From Undibacterium parvum (lineage in GTDB: Bacteria; Pseudomonadota; Gammaproteobacteria; Burkholderiales; Burkholderiaceae_D): 64,000 nucleotides of DNA. The stretch spans positions 4,340,001-4,404,000 of the forward strand of contig NZ_CP034464.1 in assembly GCF_003955735.1 (NCBI RefSeq), read 5' to 3'. The notes beneath the pieces are model-generated. The model had not been told where the DNA came from, did no database searches, and worked only from the letters and a program-made list of their open reading frames with translations. The position numbers and the translations under genes were made by a program. Of the stretch, positions 27,613 through 36,939 are shown one piece after another; position 1 is the first letter of the stretch; every line of letters starts with the position of its first letter.

Positions 27613-27652
27613 CATAGCTGTTTCGCTAAATCAACGGTAGTAGCCGCTGCGA

Positions 27653-28990
27653 TCAGGTTTGCGCTGCCAGGAAACGTCTTTCCCAGGCGCCGATTTCGTA
27701 CAGATAGCTTTTATATTCTAGTTGTTTAACCGAGCAATAGGCCGTAACGAAAGCCTCGCCTAAGATACGGCGTGCCGTAGTGCTGTTTTGCATTTGCGCT
27801 AGGGCTGCCATGAAGCTAGGCGCCAGATCGTGACTGCAATCATAGGCGCTACCTTCGACTGCTGCGCTTGGACTGATTTTTTCTTTGATACCGGCCAAGC
27901 CCGCTGCCAGCGAGGCGGCGATGGCCAGATAAGGATTCGCGTCGGCGCCAGCAATCCGGTTTTCCACTCGTCGGGCAGCAGGACCAGCTAGAGGAATACG
28001 CAAGCCAGCAGTACGATTGTCGACACCCCATTGCAGATTAATCGGCGCTTGGCTACCAGGTATAAAGCGGCGGAAAGAATTTACTGAAGGCGCAAACATC
28101 AACATCATGTCCGGCAGATATTTTTGCAAACCCCCGATGAAATGCATAAAGCGTTCGCTATCGCTGCCATCGGCATTACTGAAAATATTTTTGCCGCTGG
28201 CATCGACCACGCTTTGGTGTAGATGCATGGAACTGCCTGGTTGGCCCGCGATAGGTTTGGCCATAAAAACCGCGTTCATGCCATGCTTGATGGCGATTTC
28301 CTTGGCGGCGTATTTAAATAAGAAGGCTTGATCGGCCAAGGCCAAAGGATCGCCATGCACTAAGTTGATCTCGTATTGCGACAGGCCGACTTCATGGATC
28401 CAGGTGTCGGCCTTGATTCCCAGGGCATCAATCGCGGCATTGAACTCATCCCAGAAGGGCGCTAGTTCATTGAGCATATTCATGCTGAAGGCCGATTGGC
28501 CATTCTCGGCGCGGCCATTTCTAGCCACGGGCGCGGCCAGTGGCAGATCAGGATTGGAATTGGGCGCGGTGAGATAAAACTCTATCTCCGGCGCGACTAC
28601 CGGCGTCAAACCGAGTGCGGCATATTCTGCCAGTACGCTTTTTAAGATAGAGCGTGGCGCGAATTGGCACAGATCCCCACTCAGTTCTACGCAATCATGA
28701 ATCGCAAAGGCACGTGGCAGACTGCTCCACGGGCATAATTTGAGCGTGCTGTAATCTGGCACCAAACGAATATCAGGATCGGCATCAGGGAAGATAGGAT
28801 CATAGGAATAATCACCAGTGATCGCTTGCATAGGGATGGCTTGAGCGATACGCAGCTCGTCACCGCGTGCGAAGCTAGCCGCTGGCATCAACTTGCCACG
28901 CGGATAGCCAGAGACATCGGGGAACATACATTCGACATCACGAACCGCATGTTGCTGGAAAAATTCTTGTATTTGGTTGGGCGTGTTCAT
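27653..28990 (-). CDS. puuA: Gamma-glutamylpolyamine synthetase (PuuA/PauA type), paralog 1
   Basis: Glutamine-synthetase-fold ligase of 445 residues joining glutamate to a polyamine amino group with ATP, first step of the Puu/Pau pathway. The N-terminal part VECMFPDVSGYPRGKLMP and the catalytic domain are typical: APEIEFYLTA, HEVGLSQYEINLVHGD, PGSSMHLHQSV, NRTAGLRIPLAGPAARRVEN and IAGADANPYLAIAA. The PuuA subfamily keeps the DNRTAGLR/GADANPYLA motifs seen here. About 40% of the sequence visibly parallels the synthetase at 41.1 kb. Gene order puuA then puuB' suggests a dedicated synthetase-oxidase pair. Confidence 0.88.
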   Translation of the reverse strand: MNTPNQIQEFFQQHAVRDVECMFPDVSGYPRGKLMPAASFARGDELRIAQAIPMQAITGDYSYDPIFPDADPDIRLVPDYSTLKLCPWSSLPRAFAIHDCVELSGDLCQFAPRSILKSVLAEYAALGLTPVVAPEIEFYLTAPNSNPDLPLAAPVARNGRAENGQSAFSMNMLNELAPFWDEFNAAIDALGIKADTWIHEVGLSQYEINLVHGDPLALADQAFLFKYAAKEIAIKHGMNAVFMAKPIAGQPGSSMHLHQSVVDASGKNIFSNADGSDSERFMHFIGGLQKYLPDMMLMFAPSVNSFRRFIPGSQAPINLQWGVDNRTAGLRIPLAGPAARRVENRIAGADANPYLAIAASLAAGLAGIKEKISPSAAVEGSAYDCSHDLAPSFMAALAQMQNSTTARRILGEAFVTAYCSVKQLEYKSYLYEIGAWERRFLAAQT

Positions 28991-29066
28991 AATTCTTTTT
29001 TTAAGTTTGTTGCTCGCGCGTGGCGCGCAAGATGGTCGCTAATGCCTCTACTTTCGCTATGGCGGG

Positions 29067-30365
29067 TTACAGTAGATCTTTGATTTGGTAGTACAGCATC
29101 CCCAACACCAGTGCAGGTGTGCGCATTAATTTGCCACCAGGGAAGGGGTGATGTTTGATCTTGGCCAATAAATCAAAGCGACTAGCTTGACCAGCGATGC
29201 TTTCCGCCACCAGTTTGCCAGCCATGCCTGTGAGCGCTAAGCCGTGACCAGAAAAGCCCTGCAAATAATAGATGTTGTCGCTAACACGGCCAAAGTCGGG
29301 GCCACGATTCATCGTGATATCGACAAAGCCGCCCCAGGAATACGGCACATTGAGATCCGATAACTGCGGAAAAACGGCTAGCATACGCTTGCGCATACTC
29401 GCGACCAGATTGACCGGCGTGGCTGAACTATAGCTGACACGGCCACCGAACAGCATGCGGTGATCTGCCGTGGTACGGAAATAGTCGAGTACAAAATTGG
29501 TGTCGCATACTGCTGAGCGCTGCCGTATCAAGGCGTCCGCACGTTCTTTGCCCATAGAGTCGGTGGCGACAATATAGGTGCCGACTGGCATGATGCGTTT
29601 ATCCAGTTCAGGCGCCACGGTCTTACCGTAAGCACCCAGATACACATTGCCTGCCAAGACCACAAAATCACAGCTCACTTCGCCTTGTGCAGTTTTTACC
29701 AAAGGCTTACTACCGCGCACGATGTCCACGACTGCTGAGTTTTCGTAAATTTGCACACCTGCTGCGCGGGCTGCGGCAGCCAAGCCCAGGCAGTACTTGA
29801 GTGGGTGCAAATGACCAGATAGGGGATCAAACAGGCCAGAATGAAAGCGCTCGCTGGCAATCCAGTTGCGGATGTCGGCGGGGGCGATAGGCTGCATTTG
29901 ATAGCCGTAGCGCTTTTGCAGATCGTTGCTCCATTCAGCTAGTTGACGACCCTTTTTTTCATTCACCGCCACGCTCATGTAGCCAGGTACGAAGTCACAA
30001 TCTATCGCATGCTCGGCAATCCGGCTGCGTATCAATTGCATGGCTTCGACCGTGATATTCCAGGCGCGACGTGCCTCATCGGCACCAAACTGCGATTCGA
30101 TCGCATCGTCGCTGGCATAGCCAACGATGGCTTGGCCGCCATTTCTACCAGAGGCTCCCCAACCCACAGTTTTGGCTTCTAAAACCGTCACGCTGTAACC
30201 TTTGGCGCGCAACTCCAGTGCGGCTGATAGACCTGCGAAACCAGCGCCGACTATGCAGACATCGGCGCTGATCTTGCCGCCTAATGCGGCCGACGTTGTC
30301 GGGCGCGTGACACTGGCCTCGTAATAAGAGTTTTCGGTTAATTGCGCTTCTTTGTTCAGTAACAT
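29067..30365 (-). CDS. puuB: Gamma-glutamylputrescine oxidase-like FAD enzyme, paralog 1
   Basis: A 432-residue FAD oxidoreductase closely resembling the gene at 26.1-27.4 kb: VCIVGAGFAGLSAALELRAK, WGASGRNGGQAIVGYASDD, and C-terminal YYLQGFSGHGLALTGMAGK. Predicted to oxidise gamma-glutamylpolyamine to the aldehyde. It lies between the GS-III-like gene and puuA on the minus strand. Having two copies alternating with synthetase genes suggests duplication of a synthetase-oxidase unit followed by divergence in specificity. Confidence 0.86.
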   Translation of the reverse strand: MLLNKEAQLTENSYYEASVTRPTTSAALGGKISADVCIVGAGFAGLSAALELRAKGYSVTVLEAKTVGWGASGRNGGQAIVGYASDDAIESQFGADEARRAWNITVEAMQLIRSRIAEHAIDCDFVPGYMSVAVNEKKGRQLAEWSNDLQKRYGYQMQPIAPADIRNWIASERFHSGLFDPLSGHLHPLKYCLGLAAAARAAGVQIYENSAVVDIVRGSKPLVKTAQGEVSCDFVVLAGNVYLGAYGKTVAPELDKRIMPVGTYIVATDSMGKERADALIRQRSAVCDTNFVLDYFRTTADHRMLFGGRVSYSSATPVNLVASMRKRMLAVFPQLSDLNVPYSWGGFVDITMNRGPDFGRVSDNIYYLQGFSGHGLALTGMAGKLVAESIAGQASRFDLLAKIKHHPFPGGKLMRTPALVLGMLYYQIKDLL

Positions 30366-30401
30366 AGATAAAACCTGACCATTCTTTGTTGGTTATTTAT
30401 C

Positions 30402-30498
30402 AGAACTTTCGCAAAAGCCGCCCCAATGCCTTGTATCTGCCTTACCGTATGAAGTACTGTCTTCGGCGGCCTAGCTGGGACAATTTTGCGTAAGTTCT
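30402..30498. repeat. 97-bp element with 15-bp terminal inverted repeats
   Basis: AGAACTTTCGCAAAA (30402-30416) and TTTTGCGTAAGTTCT (30484-30498) are inverted copies with 14 of 15 positions matching. Inner arms GCCGCC and GGCGGC also pair. It fills the gap between the GS-III-like gene and puuB. No target-site duplication is clear. It resembles a very short MITE or a large intercistronic hairpin and is unrelated in sequence to the A-E repeat family. Confidence 0.7.
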
Positions 30499-30547
30499 AA
30501 TGATGCGACAATACGTGTCTGAAAGATTTAATTCATTTTAGACTTGA

Positions 30548-31933
30548 TCAGAACTTAGTCATGTAGCGGCTGCTTTCCCAGTTGCTGACGTGCTGACTGT
30601 ATTCCATCCACTCGGCGCTTTTTAAGCTGACGAATTCATGCACAAAGTTTTTGCCTAAGGCGCTGGTAAGTATCTGGTCTTGTTTTAAGGCGTCTGCTGC
30701 AATTCCTAAATTTTGCGGCAAAATTTTCAAACCTAATTCATCACGCTCGCTCGCCGTCATTTCATAAATATCACGATTGATAGGCTGACCTGGATCGAGC
30801 TCCCGCTCTATGCCGTCCAAGCCAGCGGCGATCACGCCTGCCAGTGCGAGATAAGGATTGGCAGAACTATCTGGCAAGCGCCACTCTATGCGCTGATACA
30901 CCACGCGTGCCACGGTGGTGCGGTTATTATCACCAAAGCCGATAAAGGCGGGCGCCCAGCTCGTGCCGGAGAGCGATTCGCCGCACATCAGTCGCTTATA
31001 AGAGTTGACAGTAGGTGCGCACAGGGCGGTGAGTGCGGGCGCGTGCTGCAATAAACCTGCCATGAATTGGTAGGCGATAGTCGATAAACCTAAGCCGCGT
31101 TGATCATCGGTTTTATCCTTGGCAGAACCAAAAATCAGATTGCCATCGGCGTCAGCAATGGATAGATGGAAATGCAAACCACTACCTGGCCTATCGGCGA
31201 AGGGCTTAGGCATCATGGAGAAAATCATGCCTTCTTCTTCGGCGATATGGTGCGCCGCCATCTTAAAGAGCATAAAGTTATCGGCAGCCTTGAGCGCATC
31301 GGCATACTTGTAATTGACCTCAAACTGACCGCTAGCGTCTTCATGATCAATCTGGAATACACCCAGACCACAGGCGTCTAACGAGGCGGTTAATTTCTCT
31401 AAAAACCGAGTGCGGCGCAATAAGCTCTTGGTGTCGTAAGATGGTTTCTCTAAAGTGTCACCGGCTTCTGAATCTATCTTGCCATCTTTGTCTTGCAGTA
31501 GAAAAAACTCGGGTTCTAGTCCCGCATTCAAGGTCCAGCCACGTGCCGTCAGGCGCTCTACCTGTTTTCTTAAAATTTGGCGTGGACATACTTCAAAGGG
31601 CTGACCTGCAACGTGTCCGTCCAGTACTACCCGCGCATATCCGGGCAACCAAGGCATGCTTTGCAATGTGCTTAGATCGGCGCGACCATAATATTCTGAA
31701 CGTGGACCTGTACGAGGTAAGCCTGTGCCCCAGATCGAGGGACCAGAAAAACCAGCGCCCGGATAGACGATGTCGTCAAGGTGCTTCAAGGGAATGAGCT
31801 TGCCCTTTGCGGCACCATGAATGTCGGTGAATTGCGCAAACACGAATTTAACATCTTGTTTTGCCAGTTTGGCTTGATGCTCTTCTATTGTCGCTGTACT
31901 CGTAGCATTATTGTTTGTGTTCAGTGTAGTCAT
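30548..31933 (-). CDS. Type III glutamine synthetase-like ligase (GlnT/GmaS type)
   Basis: A 461-residue member of the glutamine synthetase superfamily, distinct from the two PuuA-like copies. N-terminus VKFVFAQFTDIHGAAKGKLI, then GLEPEFFLLQ, QIDHEDASGQFEVNYKYADA, RPGSGLHFHLSI, SWAPAFIGFGDNNRTTVARV and RLPDSSANPYLALAG. Relatives include the type III GlnT enzymes and gamma-glutamylmethylamide synthetase. In a polyamine cluster a role in glutamylating another amine is likely, but ammonia cannot be excluded as substrate. The active-site segments look intact. It lies between puuC and puuB. Confidence 0.8.
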   Translation of the reverse strand: MTTLNTNNNATSTATIEEHQAKLAKQDVKFVFAQFTDIHGAAKGKLIPLKHLDDIVYPGAGFSGPSIWGTGLPRTGPRSEYYGRADLSTLQSMPWLPGYARVVLDGHVAGQPFEVCPRQILRKQVERLTARGWTLNAGLEPEFFLLQDKDGKIDSEAGDTLEKPSYDTKSLLRRTRFLEKLTASLDACGLGVFQIDHEDASGQFEVNYKYADALKAADNFMLFKMAAHHIAEEEGMIFSMMPKPFADRPGSGLHFHLSIADADGNLIFGSAKDKTDDQRGLGLSTIAYQFMAGLLQHAPALTALCAPTVNSYKRLMCGESLSGTSWAPAFIGFGDNNRTTVARVVYQRIEWRLPDSSANPYLALAGVIAAGLDGIERELDPGQPINRDIYEMTASERDELGLKILPQNLGIAADALKQDQILTSALGKNFVHEFVSLKSAEWMEYSQHVSNWESSRYMTKF

Positions 31934-31985
31934 GGTGTTTATATTTTTATGCGATTCAAATAAACCAAATGTTCGTGCTGGTAGG

Positions 31986-32011
31986 ACGTGCTTAGCGAAC
32001 GTGCCTAGCGA
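31986..32011. repeat. 13-bp direct repeat after puuC
   Basis: ACGTGCTTAGCGA and ACGTGCCTAGCGA are adjacent and differ at one base; a third, weaker unit (GCGTACTTACCA) follows. They lie in the 91-base gap 3' of puuC. Meaning unknown. Confidence 0.5.
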
Positions 32012-32024
32012 GCGTACTTACCAA

Positions 32025-33512
32025 TTAACGTATCCGTATCCAGGTCGTCTTGAGTTCAGTATATTTATCAAAGGCGTGTAAAGATTTGTCGCGCCCATTA
32101 CCGGATTGTTTGTAACCGCCAAATGGCACGGTGATATCGTCACCATCGTATTGATTCACATGTACCGTACCGGCCCGCAAGGCACGCGCAGTCTTGATTG
32201 CGGTACTCAGGTCGGCCGTCCAAATTGCCGCTTGCAAGCCAAATGGGGTGTCGTTAGCCTGCCTGATTGCGTCTTGAATATCGGTAAAAGTGATGACGGA
32301 AAGCACAGGGCCAAAGATCTCTTCCTTAGCAATTTTCATACTACTGTTGACTTGATCAAAGATGGTCGGAGCCACATAGTAACCGCCGCTCTCTAGCTTG
32401 ACTTGCTGGCCGCCATGCAAAAGTTTGGCGCCTTCTGCATTGCCCGCATCGATATAGCCCATCACTGATTTAAGCTGAGTCGCATCCACGATAGCGCCCA
32501 TGATAGTGGCTTCATCAAGCGGATCACCCGGTTGGAAGTCGGGCATCATGGCCAAAGCTTTTTCTAAAAACTTGTCCTTGATAGAGGCTTCTACAAACAA
32601 GCGGGAAGGGGCATTGCAGCTCTCGCCCTGATTGAAATAAATAGAGCCTATCGCTGCCTCGACCGCTTCATCCAGATCGGGGCAGTCAGCGCAGACGATA
32701 TTGGCCGATTTTCCGCCTAACTCTGTCCATGCACGTTTTAGATTCGACTGGCCTGCCATCTGTAAAATTTGTTTGCCTATCTTGGTGGAGCCGGTAAAAC
32801 CTATGCAATCGACATCCATGTGCAGCGCTAATGCTGCGCCCGCTTCGTGACCGTATCCCGGCACTACATTGAAAACGCCGGCTGGGATACCCGCTTCGAT
32901 GGCAATCTCGGCTAATCGCAGTGCAGTTAACGGTGATTTTTCGGAAGGTTTGAGTATGACGCTATTGCCTGCTGCTAATGCGGGAGCAATCTTCCATGAG
33001 GCCATTAACATAGGATAATTCCAGGGCACGATGGCGGCCACCACGCCGACAGGTTCACGGGTAATTAAAGCCAGACTGTCAGAGGCAGTAGGCGCGATTT
33101 CATCATAGATTTTGTCGATAGCTTCGCCATACCAACGCAGGCAATTTGACGCGGAGTTGACGTCAACACTTTGGCTATATTTAATTGGCTTACCCATGTC
33201 CAGGGTTTCGAGCAAGGCTAATTCGTCACTGTGTTTTAACACCAAATCAGCAAATTTAATCAAAACACGTTTGCGTGCAGCTGGTGCTTGCCCGGACCAG
33301 CGACCATCTTCAAAAGCGGTCCGCGCGGCGGCTACCGCCAGATCAACATCGGCTGTCTCGCAACGTGCTACTGAGCCCAGACTGCGTCCATCAATTGGTG
33401 AAATATTGTCGAATTGTTTTTCAGAGACAGCCCAAGTACGGCTGCCGTTAATAAAAGCACGGCCGTCGATGTTGAGTGCGGCAGCGCGCTCATGCCAGAG
33501 TCTGTTCGTCAT
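32025..33512 (-). CDS. puuC: Gamma-glutamyl-aminobutyraldehyde dehydrogenase
   Basis: NAD(P)-dependent aldehyde dehydrogenase of 495 residues, third step of the Puu pathway (gamma-glutamyl-aminobutyraldehyde to gamma-glutamyl-GABA). ATG 33512 is chosen because AGGAAA precedes it; a longer frame upstream has no ribosome site. Motifs: IVPWNYPMLMASWKIAPALA, LKPSEKSPLTALRLAEIA, GFTGSTKIGKQI, the general-base Glu in WTELGGKSANIV, and catalytic Cys in NQGESCNAPSRLF. The C-terminal PFGGYKQSGNGRDKSLHAFD matches PuuC/AldH enzymes. It follows the porin terminator and may have its own promoter. Confidence 0.88.
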   Translation of the reverse strand: MTNRLWHERAAALNIDGRAFINGSRTWAVSEKQFDNISPIDGRSLGSVARCETADVDLAVAAARTAFEDGRWSGQAPAARKRVLIKFADLVLKHSDELALLETLDMGKPIKYSQSVDVNSASNCLRWYGEAIDKIYDEIAPTASDSLALITREPVGVVAAIVPWNYPMLMASWKIAPALAAGNSVILKPSEKSPLTALRLAEIAIEAGIPAGVFNVVPGYGHEAGAALALHMDVDCIGFTGSTKIGKQILQMAGQSNLKRAWTELGGKSANIVCADCPDLDEAVEAAIGSIYFNQGESCNAPSRLFVEASIKDKFLEKALAMMPDFQPGDPLDEATIMGAIVDATQLKSVMGYIDAGNAEGAKLLHGGQQVKLESGGYYVAPTIFDQVNSSMKIAKEEIFGPVLSVITFTDIQDAIRQANDTPFGLQAAIWTADLSTAIKTARALRAGTVHVNQYDGDDITVPFGGYKQSGNGRDKSLHAFDKYTELKTTWIRIR

Positions 33513-33627
33513 AATATTTCCTTTTTCTGTCGATCTAGTTCGGCCTCCTGATTTGCCAGGACTGCACGAGGTAATAAATTTTTTGTAAAAAAATAGCAAA
33601 TAAAGCGCTAACAATCAAAATCAGCGT

Positions 33628-33662
33628 AAAAGTGGAGACCAACTCTATGATCCCCACTTTTT
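33628..33662 (-). terminator. Terminator-like hairpin after porin gene
   Basis: On the minus strand AAAAGTGG and CCACTTTT pair, extended by GA/TC, around a loop of about 15 bases and ending in TTTT. It lies 36 bases beyond the porin stop, separating the porin from puuC. Confidence 0.6.
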
Positions 33663-33697
33663 AGGCTTGCTTACGGATGTCAGCAATGTCGATGGAT

Positions 33698-35119
33698 TTA
33701 AAAACTGACGACTGTTGATGCCCCAAACATTAAATTATCTTTTTTGTAGGTCTTCGACGGTACATCGTAGAAGGTATTTTCTGAGGAGCCATCGCGACGT
33801 AATTCAAATTTCAAGATTGCGTTCGGCGTCAAAGAGTAATTCATACCTAAGGTCAGTGCATAGCGATTCGCGCCTTTGTTTGGATCGCTGATCAGACCTG
33901 TTACATTGTCGATTCCAGGCCCAAAGCCATTGCGATAATCACCGCATGTGGCCTCTATCGTAGTTGCCCCGCTAGGATCTGTTGCGAAGTCGGGGAGACT
34001 ACATTTACCAAATACTACCGTCGGCACACCACCGCCATTGGCACTATTCTTGACGTAATCCATGCGTACCAAAGCTTCTAGGCGGGGCGTGATTTTGTAG
34101 GCAGCCAAACCGGATAAACCTATCCATTTTGCATCACCACCGTTATAGGCCCCATTACTGGTTTGGCCCACTTCAACTTGACCTAGTAGCGACAAGTTGC
34201 CACGGGTGAAAAACGTATCTAGTTCGACGGAGTTTACTGTGGTGTTCGCAGATGACTTACCATGCAGACCAGAGGCCCCGAAACCACCAAATTCGCCAGT
34301 AGAATAATCAACGCGCCAGTGTAGAGATGGCGATTTACGGTCGGTAATGCGGCCATTATTGGCGTTGCCGACGATCAGCTTAATATCTAATGGTCCATCG
34401 ATATGTTCGTAGCCGAAACCGGTCATAAAGGTTGGGTCAACGAAGTCAAATAATAGATTGTTGGTGATTGTTTTCTTTGATTGCGCGCCGGCAGCGCCCG
34501 GGTAATCGTAGCCAGCCCATGAACCAAATTGTCCAGCCAAAAAGCGATTATTCAAACCGATGAAGGGTATCGAAACCGTTGCCTGATGGACTATTGAACC
34601 AATATTGTAACCACCACCGTCACCATAACTCTTATGCGGCATTAGTTCCAACAACCATTTTGTGCCGCCTTCCATCTCTTTTTCGAAACGCAGTAAAGCA
34701 GTGCCGAAGAATGCATTGTCATAGGCGTAGGAAGTTTTTTGACCAGCAAGAGTGCCATCACCATTCTGATCTGCGAAGTTTTTCATGAACACCACACTGC
34801 TGGTGTCCTGGCGTTGGTTGTAGATGTACGTTGGATCTATGTATCCAGATACTTTTAAACCTTTAAAACCGCCAGCTTCCAACTGATCTTCCATTGCTTC
34901 TGTCTTAATCTTCATGCGATTAAATTCAGCTTGATTCTCGACCGATGTGGCGGCCACCGCGACTGATTTAGTGTTGATGGATTCGACCATGGCTTCGAGT
35001 TGCTTAATTCTCGCCTTCATCGCATCGAGTTCAAGTTTTAAGTCTTGCGCACTTTGCGCCATCGCAGCTACTGGAAATGCCAAAGTGATTGCGATCACAG
35101 CTTTTTTCAAAATATGCAT
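33698..35119 (-). CDS. DUF3138 family outer-membrane porin
   Basis: A 473-residue predicted beta-barrel. The N-terminus is a signal peptide (KKAVIAITLAFPVAAMA, cleavage after AMA). Residues about 25-80 form a short coiled coil (DLKLELDAMKARIKQLEAMV). The rest alternates aromatic beta strands and ends in Phe (FGASTVVSF), the sorting signal for the outer-membrane assembly machinery. DUF3138 porins are frequent in Burkholderiales. Being between potI and puuC, it probably brings polyamines across the outer membrane, by position only. Four Cys in one loop near residue 370 are unusual for a barrel and could form disulfides. Confidence 0.82.
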   Translation of the reverse strand: MHILKKAVIAITLAFPVAAMAQSAQDLKLELDAMKARIKQLEAMVESINTKSVAVAATSVENQAEFNRMKIKTEAMEDQLEAGGFKGLKVSGYIDPTYIYNQRQDTSSVVFMKNFADQNGDGTLAGQKTSYAYDNAFFGTALLRFEKEMEGGTKWLLELMPHKSYGDGGGYNIGSIVHQATVSIPFIGLNNRFLAGQFGSWAGYDYPGAAGAQSKKTITNNLLFDFVDPTFMTGFGYEHIDGPLDIKLIVGNANNGRITDRKSPSLHWRVDYSTGEFGGFGASGLHGKSSANTTVNSVELDTFFTRGNLSLLGQVEVGQTSNGAYNGGDAKWIGLSGLAAYKITPRLEALVRMDYVKNSANGGGVPTVVFGKCSLPDFATDPSGATTIEATCGDYRNGFGPGIDNVTGLISDPNKGANRYALTLGMNYSLTPNAILKFELRRDGSSENTFYDVPSKTYKKDNLMFGASTVVSF

Positions 35120-35174
35120 GTTTGCTCCTAAGGATTATTTGTGAATTTTTGGTCGTTCTAAAAGTTCATATTTT

Positions 35175-36017
35175 TTAATGCAGTGCTTCAGCTTGAAAAG
35201 CAGCAGAAATTTGTTTTTGACGCAAACGCTCCGCTCTGACTATGTACCAACTTGATAAAATCACGCCTATCGTTACGACTAAAATTGTTAAGGCGGCGAC
35301 CACATTGACCCGTGGATCCAGACCCAACCTGGCGCGGGAAAAAATCACTATAGGCATAGTGGAGTAGCCTGGGCCAGTCAAAAATGCAGATAGAACTACG
35401 TCATCTAAGGATAAGGTGAAAGTAAGTAACCATGCAGATGCCAGGGCCTGGGTAATATTTGGAAACGTCACCAAGGTAAATACTTGGAAAGGTTTGCAAC
35501 CAAGATCCATTGCCGCTTCTGATAAAGATTTGCTCATTTCGGCCAAGCGTGATTCGATGACGACGGTTGCGTAAGCCATCCCAAGTACCGTATGGCCAAA
35601 CAAAATTGTCATCAAGCCGCGCTGCGGGAATCCAAACATCTTTTCAAACGAGACAAACATCAGCAGCAAAGACAAACCTATGATGACCTCAGGCATTACT
35701 AGCGGTGAACTGACCATTCCTTTGAATAATGCACGCCCTGGAAACCGACGGTAATTATTCAAACTGAAGGCAGCAAAGGTGCCAAGTATTACCGATGCAG
35801 TGGCAGCCATCAGGGCAATTTTTAGCGACAATAGAAAACCAGAAATAATTTCCTGATCGTCAGCTAATGCGGAATACCAGTGCAAGGTAAAACCACTCCA
35901 GACCATGTCCTGGCGTGAGTTATTGAAAGAAAAAACGATCAGCATCAATATGGGAATATACAAAAATAGATAGCCCAGCGACAGCCAGCCACGGCCAAAC
36001 CAACGATATGCGTTCAT
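35175..36017 (-). CDS. potI: Polyamine ABC transporter permease PotI
   Basis: Inner-membrane permease of 280 residues with about six hydrophobic segments. The conserved cytoplasmic EAA loop is present (LSEAAMDLGCKPFQVFTLV), contacting the ATPase. N-terminal WLSLGYLFLYIPILMLIVFS resembles the PotI/PotC branch. It starts on ATGA overlapping the potH stop. Last gene of potF-potG-potH-potI, the E. coli putrescine transporter order. Confidence 0.93.
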   Translation of the reverse strand: MNAYRWFGRGWLSLGYLFLYIPILMLIVFSFNNSRQDMVWSGFTLHWYSALADDQEIISGFLLSLKIALMAATASVILGTFAAFSLNNYRRFPGRALFKGMVSSPLVMPEVIIGLSLLLMFVSFEKMFGFPQRGLMTILFGHTVLGMAYATVVIESRLAEMSKSLSEAAMDLGCKPFQVFTLVTFPNITQALASAWLLTFTLSLDDVVLSAFLTGPGYSTMPIVIFSRARLGLDPRVNVVAALTILVVTIGVILSSWYIVRAERLRQKQISAAFQAEALH

Positions 36018-36928
36018 GTTTTCTCCGGCGTTTGATTATTTTGATATTTATTGAAAATGCCCATAGGTACCAGTATCAATAAAATGACGACCACGGTAAC
36101 GGCAGAAGCCATAGGCCAATCGTTATTGCTAAAGAATTCATCCCACAGTACGTGGCCTATCATCAGCGTTTCTGGGCCACCCAAGAGTTCAGGGATAACG
36201 TATTCACCGACGCAGGGAATGAAGACCAGCATGGCGCCGGCGATGATGCCTGATTTCGATAAAGGTACGGTAACGCGCCAGAAGGTGTTCCATGGATTAG
36301 ATCCGAGATCAGCGGCTGCTTCAATAAAACGTACGTCCATTTTGGATAGATTGGTGTAAAGCGGCAAAATCATAAACGGCAGGTAGGTGTACACCATGCC
36401 GACCATTAATGAAAATGGCGTATTCATCATATGTATCGGGGCATCGATCACTCCGATGGAAAGCAGAAAATGATTCACTACACCGTTATTGGCCAACATC
36501 CCTTTCCAGGCATAGATGCGCAGTAAAAACGAAGTCCAGAAAGGCAGCATGACCATCATCATCAGAGTTGGTCTGATAGAAGCTTTGGCGCGCGCCATAA
36601 AATACGCAAACGGGTAGCCTATCAATAAGCAAAACAGCGTAGTGATCGCAGCAAATTTAATCGAGCTCAAATAAGTCAGCACATATAAATTATCTTCTGC
36701 GATGAACAGATAGTTGCTGATCTTGATTTTTAACGATATCACACCATCAACATACGAAAAGATGCTGCCAAACGGATTACTGATCTCCATCTCTACCATG
36801 CTGATCTTCAAGATGATGAAGAAGGGCACTAAAGAGCAGATAAATAGCCAAAGATAGGGAATGCCAACCACAGCGGTTTTGCCACTGAACCACTTAAACA
36901 GGATAAGGTCTTTCAGAAATTTTTTCAC
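36014..36928 (-). CDS. potH: Polyamine ABC transporter permease PotH
   Basis: Inner-membrane permease of 304 residues when started at GTG 36928, which has AAGGG nine bases upstream. An ATG at 36976 would overlap potG and lacks such a site. About six membrane segments; the EAA loop reads FIEAAADLGSNPWNTFWRV. Position between potG and potI and the FVGEYVIPELLGG-type segment (seen as CVGEYVIPELLGGPETLMIG) fit PotH. Confidence 0.92.
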   Translation of the reverse strand: MKKFLKDLILFKWFSGKTAVVGIPYLWLFICSLVPFFIILKISMVEMEISNPFGSIFSYVDGVISLKIKISNYLFIAEDNLYVLTYLSSIKFAAITTLFCLLIGYPFAYFMARAKASIRPTLMMMVMLPFWTSFLLRIYAWKGMLANNGVVNHFLLSIGVIDAPIHMMNTPFSLMVGMVYTYLPFMILPLYTNLSKMDVRFIEAAADLGSNPWNTFWRVTVPLSKSGIIAGAMLVFIPCVGEYVIPELLGGPETLMIGHVLWDEFFSNNDWPMASAVTVVVILLILVPMGIFNKYQNNQTPEKT

Positions 36929-36939
36929 GATGGTTGCCC

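Noticed and set aside
33513..33614. Longer N-terminus for the aldehyde dehydrogenase
   Set aside because: The extra 34 residues are hydrophobic and unlike the family, and a good ribosome site precedes the internal ATG at 33512.
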